Assembly: GCA_024233345.1 (NCBI GenBank)
Contig: JACKPT010000019.1
Coordinates: 1-47,328, forward strand
Source of the DNA: Verrucomicrobiota bacterium
Lineage (GTDB): Bacteria > Verrucomicrobiota > Kiritimatiellia > CAIVKH01
Reading direction: 5' to 3'
Length of the DNA: 47,328 nt
The position numbers were made by a program, and so were the translations under genes. A model generated the notes under the pieces. That model saw only the letters and a program-made list of their open reading frames with translations, was not told the origin of the DNA and ran no database searches. Below are positions 24,601 through 34,367 of the stretch, piece by piece (positions within the stretch are counted from its first letter, which is position 1; each line of letters begins with the position of its first letter).

Positions 24601-27600
24601 CATGGCATGGATGCAGATGGAGATGGATTGACTACCTGGGAGGAGTATGACTACGGAACGGATCCCCATCTAACCGATACCGATGACGACGGGCTGACCG
24701 ATGGAGACGAGGTCCTGATGCACCAGACCGATCCCCTCGATCCCGATACGGATGAGGACGGAATGCCTGACGGGTGGGAGATCCAGTACGGTTTGAACCC
24801 GTTATCCGGTATCGACGAGTCCTTGGTCGCCTGGTGGAAACTCGACGAAACCAACGGGCTCGTCGTTGCCGACAGTTCGGGCCATGGCCATCATGGCACA
24901 TATACCGGATTCGCCTCCATCGTCTCGTCACCCGGCAAAATGGGTCGCGCCGTTTCCTTCGACGGGGTCGACGACTATGTCGCCATCCCCGATGCCGATG
25001 ATCTCGACAATACCGATCGCCTCACCCTCTCTCTGTGGTTTCGCGCTGAGGAACTCACCGGCGACGGACAAGCCCTGATCGGCAAGCGTGTCAACTATAC
25101 CACCGCCTATAGCTACTCAATGTTCCTCTGGACAAGCAACAAGCTGTTTACCTGTATCGACTCCGGCGACAACATTCCTTCGCCAAGCCCGTTTGAAGAG
25201 GACACCTGGTATCACGTCGCCATGGTCTATGACGGAACCGCCCCGACCAATCAGCGAGTCGCAGTGTATGTGGATGGCTCTTTCGCCTATACCGTTCCCG
25301 AGTCGAGCGCCAGCATCCCGAACAACCCCTCGGACCTGTTCCTCGGCGTACTCCGAGGTGCAACCGGCTCCACATACTGGCATGGCGACCTCGACGATGT
25401 CCGCATCTACCGCTCCGCCCTCTCCAGCAACGACATCGCCACCTTCTACGATGCCCTCGCCGATGTAGATGGCGACGGGCTCGCGAATCTAGGTGAATAC
25501 GAAGCAGGAACCGACCCATACGATGTGGATTCCGATGCCGACGGGCTGACCGACGGAGATGAGGTCCTTGTGCACCAGACCGATCCCCTCGATCCCGATA
25601 CGGATGAGGACGGCATGCCCGACGGGTGGGAGATCCAGTACGGTTTGAACCCGCGCTCGGGCGTAGATGACTCGCTGGTCGCCTGGTGGAAACTCGACGA
25701 AACCAACGGAACAACCATCGCCGATAGTTCCGGCTACGATCACCATGGCATCGGCACAGGCTTTTCTGCAATTGTTTCCGTTGAGGGAAAAATGGGTTCC
25801 GCGATCTCCTTGGACGGGATTGATGACTATATCCGTGTGCTGGACGCGGATGACCTGGATAATACAGATAAACTTACGGTCTCAATGTGGTTTCGGGCCG
25901 TAGACTTAGCCGGTACCGCCCGCACCCTGATTAGCAAGCGCGTGAACCACCTTACCGCCTACAGCTACTCAATGTTCTTGTGGACGGGGAACAAACTCCA
26001 CACTTGCATCGACTCTAACGACAATCAACCCTCACCGGATGACTTTGAAGACAACACCTGGTATCACGTCGCCATGGTCTATGACGGAACCGCCCCAACC
26101 AATCAACGAGTTGCTGTTTATGTGGATGGATCGTTAGCTTATACCGTCCCGGAATCAAGCGCCAGCATTCCAAACAAGGCTTCGGATTTATTCCTGGGCG
26201 TACTCCTGGGTTCGAGCGGACCCACGTATTGGAAAGGCGACCTCGACGATGTCCGCATCTACCGCACCGCCCTCTCCAGCAACGACGTTGCCACCCTCTA
26301 CGATGCATTCCTTGACGAGGATGGCGATGGTAACACCAACCTCGGGGAATACTTGGCTGGAAGCGATCCAACGGATGTCGATACCGACGGAGATGGCTTG
26401 GTCGATGGTGGTGATGGACTTGTCTCCACCCAAGACTATTTACAGGGTGTTGATATTGATATGGATGGCTTTGTAGATGGCGAAGCCGACTATGGATGCG
26501 ACCCCTTGTTGGTGGATTCGGATGGGGATGGGTTAATCGATACGACGGATGGAAGAATTTCAACAAACGACTACGCCTTCGGGGTGGACGCGGACTCGGA
26601 TGGATATGTCGACGGGGAAATGGATTACGGCACGGAGGCTGACCGTGTGGATACGGACCAAGACGGTGTTCACGATGGGTTAGAGGTGATCGTTGGTTGG
26701 AACCCCACCAATGCTCTTCCATCTTCCGGGCTCAATCGGAACTGGATGTATTTTGCCAATGCCGAGAATGCCCAACCGACGTGGGAAACCATTCCCGGGA
26801 TGTGGCAACGATTCCACATGATCGACTACGAAACCGGCACCAACACGATCTTCTTTCTGATGCCTCAAGATCTGGTGATGGATGATGGCGGAACCAGTGA
26901 ATTCGAGGTGCGCCTGTGGTGGGATCGCTCTCCGCCGCATACGAATGGCCTCGAGCAATGGTTGGCTGCGACCTGGTACACCAGCACCGTGATCAATGCC
27001 TCGAGGCCCTTTCATGGATTGCCTACTCTGGGGGCTGCGACCGTTGATGTCTACCGCTTGGACTACGCTCAACCCGCAGAAACCAATCGCACCGCGATCT
27101 GGTATGCGCCACTTGTCAAAGCGCTCACAAACGGTGTGCAGACCGACTATTCGTATCTTATCTCATCACTGAATGAAGAAGATGAGGGGCAACCGGGTTA
27201 CGGAGCAAACAACTGGATAGCCTTTCCGCAAGCCTACGGACCAACGTTTTTTGGTCGCGACCATTCGATCAACCACTCGCCTACTCGGTTGATCAATGGT
27301 GGTTTCGAAGATGGGGGGCTGAGTTGGGACTTTCTGGTGATTGAAACTCAAGTGAGTACGAATTTCACCTTTACGGGGGAGTTTGCTCTTCTCATGAAAA
27401 CCTGGGATACTTTGGCCTATCAAAATATAGCTGTGTACGCTGGCGAAGAATTGAAATTCAGTAGCTATGTCTTGACACCGGCATCAACAAATTCAATCGA
27501 CACCAATACGCTGTCGAACTCTCGTGATGTTGTCCTTGCTCTCGAATACTACGATCACAACTCGATGATCGTTGGCTATGACGAAGTCGTACTTGATGGT

Positions 27601-29613
27601 GGCTTTACGCCAGACACATGGCATGCCATGTCGGTTACGAGCTTGGTACCCAGACAAGCCTTAAGCGCGAATGCTATTGTCAAGATTCGATCATCGCTGC
27701 CGTGGACGGAAGATTGGATGAGCGTTTATGTCGATGATATCACGCTGATTTCGCAGTTTGATCATGACCGGGATGCGATGCCGGATCGATGGGAGGCTCT
27801 CTGGCCATCGGCCCTGAATACGAATGTGCCGCAGGATTCGATCGAGGATGCAGATGGCGATGGGCTTACGAATCTGGAGGAGTATCGTCTCGATACGAGT
27901 CCTGTATTGGCGGATACCGATGGGGATGGCCTCGACGATGAATGGGAGGTTAGGTTCGGCCTCAATCCTAGAAACGAAGTCGATGCTTCTGTTGATCTCG
28001 ATGGCGATGGACTCTCCGCCACTCAGGAGTATGCCTATGGAACGCATCCCTATCTCGTGGATACGGATGGGGATGGGCTGGACGATGCTACGGAGGCGTT
28101 GGACTACTCTACGGACCCGGCAATATCGGATTTCGAAGGCTTTTCACTGGTGGAGAGTATTCCTGCGACGAATGTATATCGGCTTGGGTTTGGAGCCTGG
28201 CAGGAAGAGGGTAGCGCACTGTGCTCGTTAGAAACTCGCGGCTCGGTCGTGTATAGCGTCTCCTTTACGAATGATGGAGTCTATTGGATCGAAGTTGAAG
28301 GTGGCGACTGCGACACCTGGAAGTCGCTTGATGACTATGAGATACGCTTCAGCCTCAATGGCGTATACCTCGACCGTGAAGTGCTTATAACGGATGACTC
28401 GGGTAGTGGAACATGCGGAACTTTTACTCCGTGGCTACCCGCCGCTTCCTACAAGATTGCCGTTGAGTGGGATAATGCATCGGAATCCAAGCGGTTAAAG
28501 TTGAATGAACTTCGCGTGATGCAGTTGGAGGGGGTGGATGATGACGCAAACGGTCGCGATGATTGGGTGGATTCCCGGTTAAGCCGATTGAGCGGGGTTT
28601 TCACAACCCACTGGCAAAGTGCGGTATCGCCGGCGTGTATAGAGGGCTTTGACCCCTGGGTCGAGTGGATGGATGCACCTTATGGAATTCCCCTGTCCAA
28701 GGGAATATCAGGCCAGTGGTACGCGAATGTTCCCTTGAGTGAAACCGGCCCTGTTCAGCCAGCATTTTCCTTCCAGAACGGCGGCGTATCGATGACGTGT
28801 CTCGTGGAATGGACGTCCACGGAACTGTTTGACGTCGATGAGCCAATAGACATTCGCCTCAATGACTCGCTCAGGTTCAATGGTTTCCCGGCGGCCGACA
28901 CGTCGGGAACAACCCACGTCTTTATCCCGCCAATAACGGCCTACTCGGCCACCAACGGTGAAGCGATCGTCCATCAATTTACCCAGCCAGGCTCAATTAC
29001 CGTAACCGGCTATCATGACTCGGCGGTGGGGTCGTTACAAGCGTTTGCTGTAACGGTAAGCGTCGTGAATGCTGAATTCCACGAAAGTCCCGCATGCTGG
29101 GTGTTGTCTCCGAGAACCTGGACCAGCCCGGATTGGGATTCTCGCGTGGAGCTGCAAACCGGACCGGACCTCCTGATTCAACACATGACCAACTTGCCCG
29201 AGCGCACCTATTCTCTCAACGCCATGCTGCCGGAGGAATTGGGTATTGTTCTGCGCTTGGGAAGCGACGGCCCGATCCTTGACTCCGAGCAAGCGCGGGG
29301 GTTCCGCTTTGCCGCTGGATTGCAAACCGGCGTGAGTTACCTGGGGGAGTGTAGTGACGGGATGGATGTCTACGAGAACCCCTTTGTCTTGAGTCCTGTA
29401 TACACGGATCTCGTTGTCCATGCGCAGACGATTCTCGGAGGCGTCTATTTCGTCGATGAAGGGGTCGAGTTGACATTGACTTCTACTGACCTATCCGATG
29501 CCGGAGTCTATCCTACACGTTTTTTGAAGGACAACTCGACTCTTGGATCCTTCTGCTATGTCGTTGATGTTTATCAGGGGACAAACCTGATTCGGAGGTT
29601 CAGCATGCCATGA
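21682..29613 (+). CDS. Giant exported LamG / thrombospondin-3 / beta-helix protein
   Basis: A 2643-aa protein. The ATG at 21682 is chosen because GGAGG (21670-21674) is 7 nt upstream and gives a signal peptide ending MVTAVSA. Order: unknown N-terminal region (to about 350); right-handed beta-helix-like region (about 353-640; AIVTIEPGAIIKFA is typical); Ca2+-binding TSP3-type repeats of the DxDxDGLxD kind (about 664-757); LamG-like domain 1 (about 766-975); TSP3; LamG 2 (about 1045-1257); TSP3; LamG 3 (about 1329-1541); many TSP3 repeats (to about 1673); beta-rich region with a jelly roll near 1869-2026; more TSP3; C-terminal domains. LamG 2 and 3 are products of an 852-bp tandem duplication. 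LamG and TSP3 domains bind glycans and calcium on the cell surface. It is translationally coupled to the two following genes. Its leader (21424-21681) is AT-rich but has no clear promoter. Confidence 0.9.
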   Translation: MRIAVRGFVLFAYGFMVTAVSASTNQPSETWYPPVEHVEASIHPVTLDEVIVRQEVTNAFTRRVDEVTYREVGSGIFYRDAGLHSVRKANPDSATEEAGSIRFTQLSSTLTLARDLNRPVVVERAGHDRPPARSALAGLSYYDRESGKSHVFAWVQPSESIIEGNDVYYLDAFVGADADVRYRILPDRFEQDVLLYGVPSPELFGMNPESTWLAVLTELMDNNPVELSIQRAEGIAPTDVNPVAMQVFKQSGHGWERLYNFQHGYAYRDGDALSVGGMSRDARYTVSKRIFQAAGRMFLSEEIPFRILADEHPAIILRAEQKTPETLTLRSIPPSRPAAFDEAIQISGTTRPQNHAFVIDYIDYYGTTTLPVTFKSNVTYVVSSSLVMDGEDAIVTIEPGAIIKFATNASIRLQNGASVVSKAHLLCPAIFTTVYDTNVGEVINGYIGDPATNLVETQWLYEGGQGTLKGIDFRYAAVGVAYNTPSGPQLDLQHSTFRQCVRGVEVNAGTGMVYLRNLLFQGVEQGITASTNRIGVANCTFDQISDYVIATNSGVASVSLTLNLFASATNRIFLSSPLPVGNVSLNNNVLYNSHNPGYYSLVLTNSPFLSGPWGDHYVDQSTLLVDLGPYSAAAMALYFYSTATSEVRETNSLVDVGFHYPVAADTDSDGLYDYLEDSNGNGSVDASDLSDFTDADSDDDGLLDGSEYWQYHTALDDPDTDDDGLNDDQEVITYGTDPTRIDTDGDGLADAWEVANGLNPLAGGTENLVGWWKLDETSGVSAADASTNTNAGTLNNFPASPWSSGLFEGALNFDGTNDSVQIADDTSMKPPQISVSAWIRPYRNLTNGSAIIVSKEQPGSAGGYTLRYVEGGIDFMVGSTAYQYNELRRATNLLADTWYHLAGSYDGSNQCLYLNGILVAQSNKTFVIRHTTISPRIGSTTDYTPVNHFPGLLDDVRVFESGLSSNEVFAIYEHGMDADGDGLTTWEEYDYGTDPHLTDTDDDGLTDGDEVLMHQTDPLDPDTDEDGMPDGWEIQYGLNPLSGIDESLVAWWKLDETNGLVVADSSGHGHHGTYTGFASIVSSPGKMGRAVSFDGVDDYVAIPDADDLDNTDRLTLSLWFRAEELTGDGQALIGKRVNYTTAYSYSMFLWTSNKLFTCIDSGDNIPSPSPFEEDTWYHVAMVYDGTAPTNQRVAVYVDGSFAYTVPESSASIPNNPSDLFLGVLRGATGSTYWHGDLDDVRIYRSALSSNDIATFYDALADVDGDGLANLGEYEAGTDPYDVDSDADGLTDGDEVLVHQTDPLDPDTDEDGMPDGWEIQYGLNPRSGVDDSLVAWWKLDETNGTTIADSSGYDHHGIGTGFSAIVSVEGKMGSAISLDGIDDYIRVLDADDLDNTDKLTVSMWFRAVDLAGTARTLISKRVNHLTAYSYSMFLWTGNKLHTCIDSNDNQPSPDDFEDNTWYHVAMVYDGTAPTNQRVAVYVDGSLAYTVPESSASIPNKASDLFLGVLLGSSGPTYWKGDLDDVRIYRTALSSNDVATLYDAFLDEDGDGNTNLGEYLAGSDPTDVDTDGDGLVDGGDGLVSTQDYLQGVDIDMDGFVDGEADYGCDPLLVDSDGDGLIDTTDGRISTNDYAFGVDADSDGYVDGEMDYGTEADRVDTDQDGVHDGLEVIVGWNPTNALPSSGLNRNWMYFANAENAQPTWETIPGMWQRFHMIDYETGTNTIFFLMPQDLVMDDGGTSEFEVRLWWDRSPPHTNGLEQWLAATWYTSTVINASRPFHGLPTLGAATVDVYRLDYAQPAETNRTAIWYAPLVKALTNGVQTDYSYLISSLNEEDEGQPGYGANNWIAFPQAYGPTFFGRDHSINHSPTRLINGGFEDGGLSWDFLVIETQVSTNFTFTGEFALLMKTWDTLAYQNIAVYAGEELKFSSYVLTPASTNSIDTNTLSNSRDVVLALEYYDHNSMIVGYDEVVLDGGFTPDTWHAMSVTSLVPRQALSANAIVKIRSSLPWTEDWMSVYVDDITLISQFDHDRDAMPDRWEALWPSALNTNVPQDSIEDADGDGLTNLEEYRLDTSPVLADTDGDGLDDEWEVRFGLNPRNEVDASVDLDGDGLSATQEYAYGTHPYLVDTDGDGLDDATEALDYSTDPAISDFEGFSLVESIPATNVYRLGFGAWQEEGSALCSLETRGSVVYSVSFTNDGVYWIEVEGGDCDTWKSLDDYEIRFSLNGVYLDREVLITDDSGSGTCGTFTPWLPAASYKIAVEWDNASESKRLKLNELRVMQLEGVDDDANGRDDWVDSRLSRLSGVFTTHWQSAVSPACIEGFDPWVEWMDAPYGIPLSKGISGQWYANVPLSETGPVQPAFSFQNGGVSMTCLVEWTSTELFDVDEPIDIRLNDSLRFNGFPAADTSGTTHVFIPPITAYSATNGEAIVHQFTQPGSITVTGYHDSAVGSLQAFAVTVSVVNAEFHESPACWVLSPRTWTSPDWDSRVELQTGPDLLIQHMTNLPERTYSLNAMLPEELGIVLRLGSDGPILDSEQARGFRFAAGLQTGVSYLGECSDGMDVYENPFVLSPVYTDLVVHAQTILGGVYFVDEGVELTLTSTDLSDAGVYPTRFLKDNSTLGSFCYVVDVYQGTNLIRRFSMP
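24660..26310 (+). repeat. 852-bp in-frame tandem duplication (TSP3 + LamG unit)
   Basis: Landmarks recur at a constant distance of 852 bp (284 codons): CTGGTGGAAA at 24831 and 25683; the GGCGACCTCGACGATG stretch at 25384 and 26236; the ACCTGGTATCACGTCGCC stretch in both units. Differences are mostly synonymous, and the DNA identity is high enough to suggest a recent event or ongoing gene conversion. Confidence 0.88.
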
Positions 29614-30293
29614 AAACCATGATCCTTACATTCTGTTTGTCCCTTAGCGTCCAGGTGCGCGCTACCTATGCTCAGTACAATCAACGTGTACCGGGAACCC
29701 GTGAGGATCCTGCCCCCATGATGGCGTATATTGCCTCCACCGAACCTCCCTTGGGGCAATCGGTAGCGGAGTGGCATCGCCGGAAAAACCACTATTTGGG
29801 TCAGCTGACCACATCTTCAGCCGACATTCAGGGAACCGTTGAGCAACTCCTGCAGATCGTGGAAGGCTCGGAGACCGATGCCATCACACGAGATTACATT
29901 CTCCAGCATCTCCAGCTTCACGCCATGCAGCGCTTGAGTAGCGTCATGAGAGACCGTGTGAATCAGGTTTTGTGGAGGATGACCGATGGTCCCGGAAAAA
30001 CGACCGCCGGAACGGCACTGCTTGCCTTAAAAAGGGAAGCAACCGAGCGGCCTGATATCTCACGGGAATCGGTTGCCTTCAAAGCGCGCGAGGTCTCCCT
30101 AAAACCTTCCGCACCCGGGGCATCTGCGGGTACTGCTTTGGAGGTATTGCATGTGCTGGACCCGGATGCGGGCATCCAAACGGCTCGAAGCATCCAGCAA
30201 CGTGGGACATCGGATCAAACTTCTATAGTTTCTGCAAACCGTATCCTCTCGACCATCGATCCTGAGTTTCAAAACTGCAAGGAGTGTCCCTGA
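29610..30293 (+). CDS. Small exported protein between giant LamG and RHS genes
   Basis: A 227-aa protein whose ATG overlaps the giant gene's stop (ATGA). A signal peptide ends near VQVRATYA. The mature part is mainly helical and polar (EWHRRKNHYLGQLTTSSADIQGTVEQLLQIVEG, HLQLHAMQRLSSVMRDRVNQVLWRM), then a low-complexity Ala/Ser/Pro stretch and a C-terminus with two Cys (NCKECP). I do not recognise a family. Its fixed place between the giant surface protein and the RHS protein suggests a periplasmic or surface accessory factor for one of them. Its stop overlaps the RHS start by one base (TGATG). Confidence 0.72.
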   Translation: MKTMILTFCLSLSVQVRATYAQYNQRVPGTREDPAPMMAYIASTEPPLGQSVAEWHRRKNHYLGQLTTSSADIQGTVEQLLQIVEGSETDAITRDYILQHLQLHAMQRLSSVMRDRVNQVLWRMTDGPGKTTAGTALLALKREATERPDISRESVAFKAREVSLKPSAPGASAGTALEVLHVLDPDAGIQTARSIQQRGTSDQTSIVSANRILSTIDPEFQNCKECP

Positions 30294-33200
30294 TGACATT
30301 GCGGACGATAACTTTACGAATACCCCTGCGAAGCCTTGTGGGCATGCTTATTCTTTCGTGCAGTGCGGCTTGTTGGCTTCAGGCGAATGGACAAGCGGCC
30401 AACGAGGGAAACAACGGTGGCGAAAAAAACACCGGCAAGGTGTACGGCTACATCCGATTTAAGGACCTGACCTTTCATGAGGACATGCAGGTCTTCGGAG
30501 CCCCGATTGATCTGCACTATTCAAGCAAGCGAACGCCCGGCTATGAACCGTCTCGTCAGGTCAAAGTTTGGTATGCAAGCCCGTCGGACTTAGACCGGCT
30601 GGATTCCGTCAAAATCACGTTGAGCTTTGCCGGACGCACCGTTCATCATCACGCATCAAAGACGGACCTTACCAATCAACTATGGGTGTATACCTGGGAT
30701 GGCAAGAATGGTGAGGGACAAGTTGTCGATGGTGTCATTCCCGTTACCGTTGACATCACCCACACCTTTAAGGAGCAGGTTCCCATTGAAACCCCCGACT
30801 TTGGTGGCAGTATTGATGCCGCCGTACAATCGTCCGGTGCGAACTGGAAACCGCCGCCCAAGGGTACTGCGCCTACACCAGGGCTTCAGCTCTTGAGCGG
30901 CCGTTCGGGAATGCCCGCATCGCAATATTACGCAAGCCCTATTGGCGGTACCCTGACCATCTCCTCTGAAGTGCAGATGCAAACGATCTATCGGGAATCG
31001 AAAAAGCGTACAATGGCATACATGGGAACAATGCCGGTAACGTCTCTGGGTATGGGCGGTTGGACGTTAACCCACCACCACGTCTATGACACACAAAGTG
31101 GGATTCTTTATTACGGATCTGGAGATCGCGATAAGGTGGAACCCGTGTCCTACGAGGGATGCTCCTTCGCCGACTTCGCCGCGCCTACCAATTCCTTCTA
31201 CGTGGTTGCCCGAAATGGGCGGGAGGCTTACTTCCTCGATGAGGAGGGCCGCCACCTGTCTACTATCGACACCTTTTCCGGTACGACGATCTTCTCCTTC
31301 TCCTACGATGGTTCCGGTCGCCTGACCAATATTGTGGACCGACATAGTCGGACCACGCGACTTGTCCGAACAGCGGGTGACCTGGTGGAAACCATCGTGG
31401 GCCCCGATGGCGCGGAAACCGAGATCACCTACGATTCAAACGGGTGGCTGGAGGCCCTGGTTAACCCCGCCGACGAGACCAATCGTTTCCTCTATACCGC
31501 GAGTGGCCTGCTCACCAACGTATGCAATCGACGGGGCAAACTCTACACGATCACGTATGACGCGGAAGGTTACGCCACCCGAGCTGAAGATCCCGCCGGA
31601 GGATTTGATGAGGTTGCCAAGGAGTATCTGTATGGCCGGGATGAAGTCACAAATGTGCAGGCCGGGGGACGTACCAATCGCATTACCATGGTGTGGGGAA
31701 GTTCCGCCGATTCCGAACATATCTTCGTAACCCATGACGGTAGAACCAATCGAACCGTCCGATCTCAAACCGGCAGCACAAGCACACGAACGCTCCCCGA
31801 CCAAACCGAAGTTCGTTTCTCGTTTGATGATAGCGTGAGGTTCGGGGATGACGTGTCTACGGTCACCCAGCGGGTCATCCATACTCCCTCCGGCCTCTCC
31901 CAGACTCAACGTATCGACTACGCCGTCACCCTGTCGGACCCGGATGACCCGATGAGTACCTTGCTCGGCTTCACCAACACAGTTCAAACCGGATTGCGTC
32001 GCACTGAGGTGCAATTTAGCCGATCCGATCGAACGGTCCTCTATATTGACTCAAGTGATCGGACCAACAAGGTCGTCTATAATTCCGAATGGACGCCGTC
32101 CCTGTGGGCTCCATCCGGCCTCACTCCCTACGAGTTATTCTACGATGAAGAAGGCAGACTGGAGCGAGTCACCCGGTCGGATCGCACCACCTGGCTCAGT
32201 TATGACGAACAGGGGTACCTGCATGCCCTGACCAATGCGCTTGGCGAGCGGATACTTCTTCGCAACGACGCCATCGGGCGAGTCACCAACATCGTGCGTC
32301 GCGACGATGAGGAAATCGGGATCTCCTGGCAGCCTTCGACCCCGCCCATCGGCGTCACCCCGCCAGGGAAACCGGAACACTCCCTGGGGTATTCCGATGT
32401 CGGCTTCCTGAATCGCTACTCGTCACCTGATGTCGGGGAACCCACCAACATGCTCCTCACCTGGGACACCGCCCGTCGCCTGACCGGCATCACCTGGCCC
32501 AATGGTCGATCCCTGACCAACGAGTACAACGATAAAGGTCAGCTCCGCCGCACCACCTGGCCCGAAGGTTCGGTCACCAACGCCTACGACCCGATGTCAG
32601 GACGGCTTGCCGGTACCTATGCCGAGAACGGCACGGAAATACAGTTCGGCTATGACGGCTTCTTGCTGACCGATGTGACCGTAGGCGGTGCGTTCACCGG
32701 TGCAATTCATGCCACCTACAACAACGATTTCGACCTTCGGGAGTTGTCTTTTAATGGAGATTCGGTCATCTTCGATTACTGTACCGGTGGAGCCCTGACC
32801 AATGTCGGAGCCATGGCCCTTGGTTGGAGCAGTCATCATGGTCTGCTGGAAGCTGCCCGGCTTGGGAATCTGGTGATGACGCAATCCTACAATGGATACG
32901 GAGAATGGCAGGAGCGTGAGACGACCTACGCCACCACCTCCCTGTATGCCGTCGCTCACGCCTACGATGACCTCGGCCGTATCACCCAGCGCATCGAAAC
33001 CGTGCAGGGGGATACCGTTACCTGGGGCTACGCCTACGACACCGCAGGTCGATTGTACGAAGTGGCCACCAACGGAACCCTCCGTTCCCGATACCAGTAC
33101 GACGCCAACGGAAACCGCACCAACACGCTGATCGAGGGAGCCTCGACCTCGGCCGCTTACGACGACCAGGACCGGCTTCGGACCAGCGGTTCGGCAATCT

Positions 33201-34294
33201 ATCAGTATAACGCCCACGGAACGCTTACTAACAAAATCGACGGCGGAGCCACCACTGCCTACGACTACGATGCTCGAGGCACGCTCCAGTCGGTTCGGAC
33301 CGGCACCAACGACATCAATTACCTCCTCGATCCCTATGGCCGACGGATCGGAAAGACCGTCAACGGAACGACCACCCGCAAGTGGGTCTATCAGGACTTC
33401 CTCAAACCCATCGCCGAACTGGATGGCGACGGGACCCTCATCAGTCGCTTCGTTTACGCCACCCGGGTGAATGTCCCCGACTACATGGTCCGTTCCGGGC
33501 AGACGTACCGTATCATTACCGATCACCTCGGCAGCGTCCGCCTCGTGATCAATACGGCCGATGGCTCCGTGACCCAGCGCATGGACTATGACGAATGGGG
33601 GCACGTACTCAATGACACTAATCCGGGTTTTCAACCGTTTGGGTATGCGGGCGGCCTCTATGACCCGGATTCGGGGCTGGTCAGATTCGGGTATCGAGAC
33701 TACGATGCTGCCACTGGAAGATGGCTTGCCAAAGACCCCATCCTGTTTGGGGGAGGCCAAGCCAATCTGTATCTTTACTGCTTCGCGGATCCAATCGATC
33801 TCGTAGATCGATTCGGACTAGGAACGACGTTCATCGGGCTTTTCGGAAATCTGGTTGTAGGTGGCGGCCCTGTTATTGGTATCGGAATTGCCTTTAACGG
33901 AGATGGTACGATTCAGTTTTACGGGTACATTGGGGGTGGAGTAGGGTTTGACATCGGCGCTGGTCTTGAGGTCATGCATGGCGATAACGGAATAATGTCG
34001 GGGCAATCTTGGACTGCGTCGGGCTCACCAGGCGGGGCCGCTGGACAGGTGTCGTGGGACGGGAATGGAAATCTTGCCGGTGGCGCCGCGGGGCCGTCAT
34101 CGCCCGGTGGATCCCTAACAACGAGTTATGGCGCTATGTCGCCCGCGATCGGAATCAATCATACGGATGCGAACGCATCATATCAGAATCCTCACGATCC
34201 TGGAAACAGCCCGCCATCGCAAGTGTCGGGACCCTCTGGAGAGCGGCAGACTGACCGAGGCGAGCCGTCATTTGTGGCTCCCGGGTTTCACTGA
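30293..34294 (+). CDS. Sec-exported RHS/YD-repeat protein with variable C-terminal tail
   Basis: A 1333-aa protein from the ATG at 30293, with AAGGAG (30279-30284) 8 nt upstream; the GTG at 30284 is rejected because it overlaps that site. A Sec signal peptide precedes ANGQA. About 330 residues of N-terminal beta-rich sequence lead into many YD repeats (GRLTNIVDRHSRTTRLV, GWLEALVNPADETNRFLY and similar) that should build the hollow beta-cocoon of RHS proteins. The RHS-associated core (about 1077-1175) is canonical: DHLGSVRLVIN, MDYDEWG, FGYAGGLYDPDSGLVRFGYRDYD, GRWLAKDPI, NLYLYCFADPIDLVDRFG. After the core come about 157 Gly-rich residues with no toxin motif that I recognise. There is no PAAR or VgrG domain, so type VI delivery is not indicated. 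Confidence 0.92.
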   Translation: MTLRTITLRIPLRSLVGMLILSCSAACWLQANGQAANEGNNGGEKNTGKVYGYIRFKDLTFHEDMQVFGAPIDLHYSSKRTPGYEPSRQVKVWYASPSDLDRLDSVKITLSFAGRTVHHHASKTDLTNQLWVYTWDGKNGEGQVVDGVIPVTVDITHTFKEQVPIETPDFGGSIDAAVQSSGANWKPPPKGTAPTPGLQLLSGRSGMPASQYYASPIGGTLTISSEVQMQTIYRESKKRTMAYMGTMPVTSLGMGGWTLTHHHVYDTQSGILYYGSGDRDKVEPVSYEGCSFADFAAPTNSFYVVARNGREAYFLDEEGRHLSTIDTFSGTTIFSFSYDGSGRLTNIVDRHSRTTRLVRTAGDLVETIVGPDGAETEITYDSNGWLEALVNPADETNRFLYTASGLLTNVCNRRGKLYTITYDAEGYATRAEDPAGGFDEVAKEYLYGRDEVTNVQAGGRTNRITMVWGSSADSEHIFVTHDGRTNRTVRSQTGSTSTRTLPDQTEVRFSFDDSVRFGDDVSTVTQRVIHTPSGLSQTQRIDYAVTLSDPDDPMSTLLGFTNTVQTGLRRTEVQFSRSDRTVLYIDSSDRTNKVVYNSEWTPSLWAPSGLTPYELFYDEEGRLERVTRSDRTTWLSYDEQGYLHALTNALGERILLRNDAIGRVTNIVRRDDEEIGISWQPSTPPIGVTPPGKPEHSLGYSDVGFLNRYSSPDVGEPTNMLLTWDTARRLTGITWPNGRSLTNEYNDKGQLRRTTWPEGSVTNAYDPMSGRLAGTYAENGTEIQFGYDGFLLTDVTVGGAFTGAIHATYNNDFDLRELSFNGDSVIFDYCTGGALTNVGAMALGWSSHHGLLEAARLGNLVMTQSYNGYGEWQERETTYATTSLYAVAHAYDDLGRITQRIETVQGDTVTWGYAYDTAGRLYEVATNGTLRSRYQYDANGNRTNTLIEGASTSAAYDDQDRLRTSGSAIYQYNAHGTLTNKIDGGATTAYDYDARGTLQSVRTGTNDINYLLDPYGRRIGKTVNGTTTRKWVYQDFLKPIAELDGDGTLISRFVYATRVNVPDYMVRSGQTYRIITDHLGSVRLVINTADGSVTQRMDYDEWGHVLNDTNPGFQPFGYAGGLYDPDSGLVRFGYRDYDAATGRWLAKDPILFGGGQANLYLYCFADPIDLVDRFGLGTTFIGLFGNLVVGGGPVIGIGIAFNGDGTIQFYGYIGGGVGFDIGAGLEVMHGDNGIMSGQSWTASGSPGGAAGQVSWDGNGNLAGGAAGPSSPGGSLTTSYGAMSPAIGINHTDANASYQNPHDPGNSPPSQVSGPSGERQTDRGEPSFVAPGFH

Positions 34295-34367
34295 GATCGA
34301 GATGCCTGGGTCAGTTGTTTGTGATGTTGTGCATTTGTATGCATTGTTTAAAGGAAAGGAACAGTAA

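Noticed and set aside
23671..28130. Repeated DxDxDG stretches read as dockerin domains
   Set aside because: They are irregular TSP3-type repeats spread over many sites, without the paired 22-residue duplicated dockerin arrangement.
21682..34294. Possible ABC-type toxin complex (TcA/TcB/TcC)
   Set aside because: Only an RHS protein is shared. There is no TcA translocation channel or SpvB/TcB-type sequence, and all three proteins carry Sec signals.
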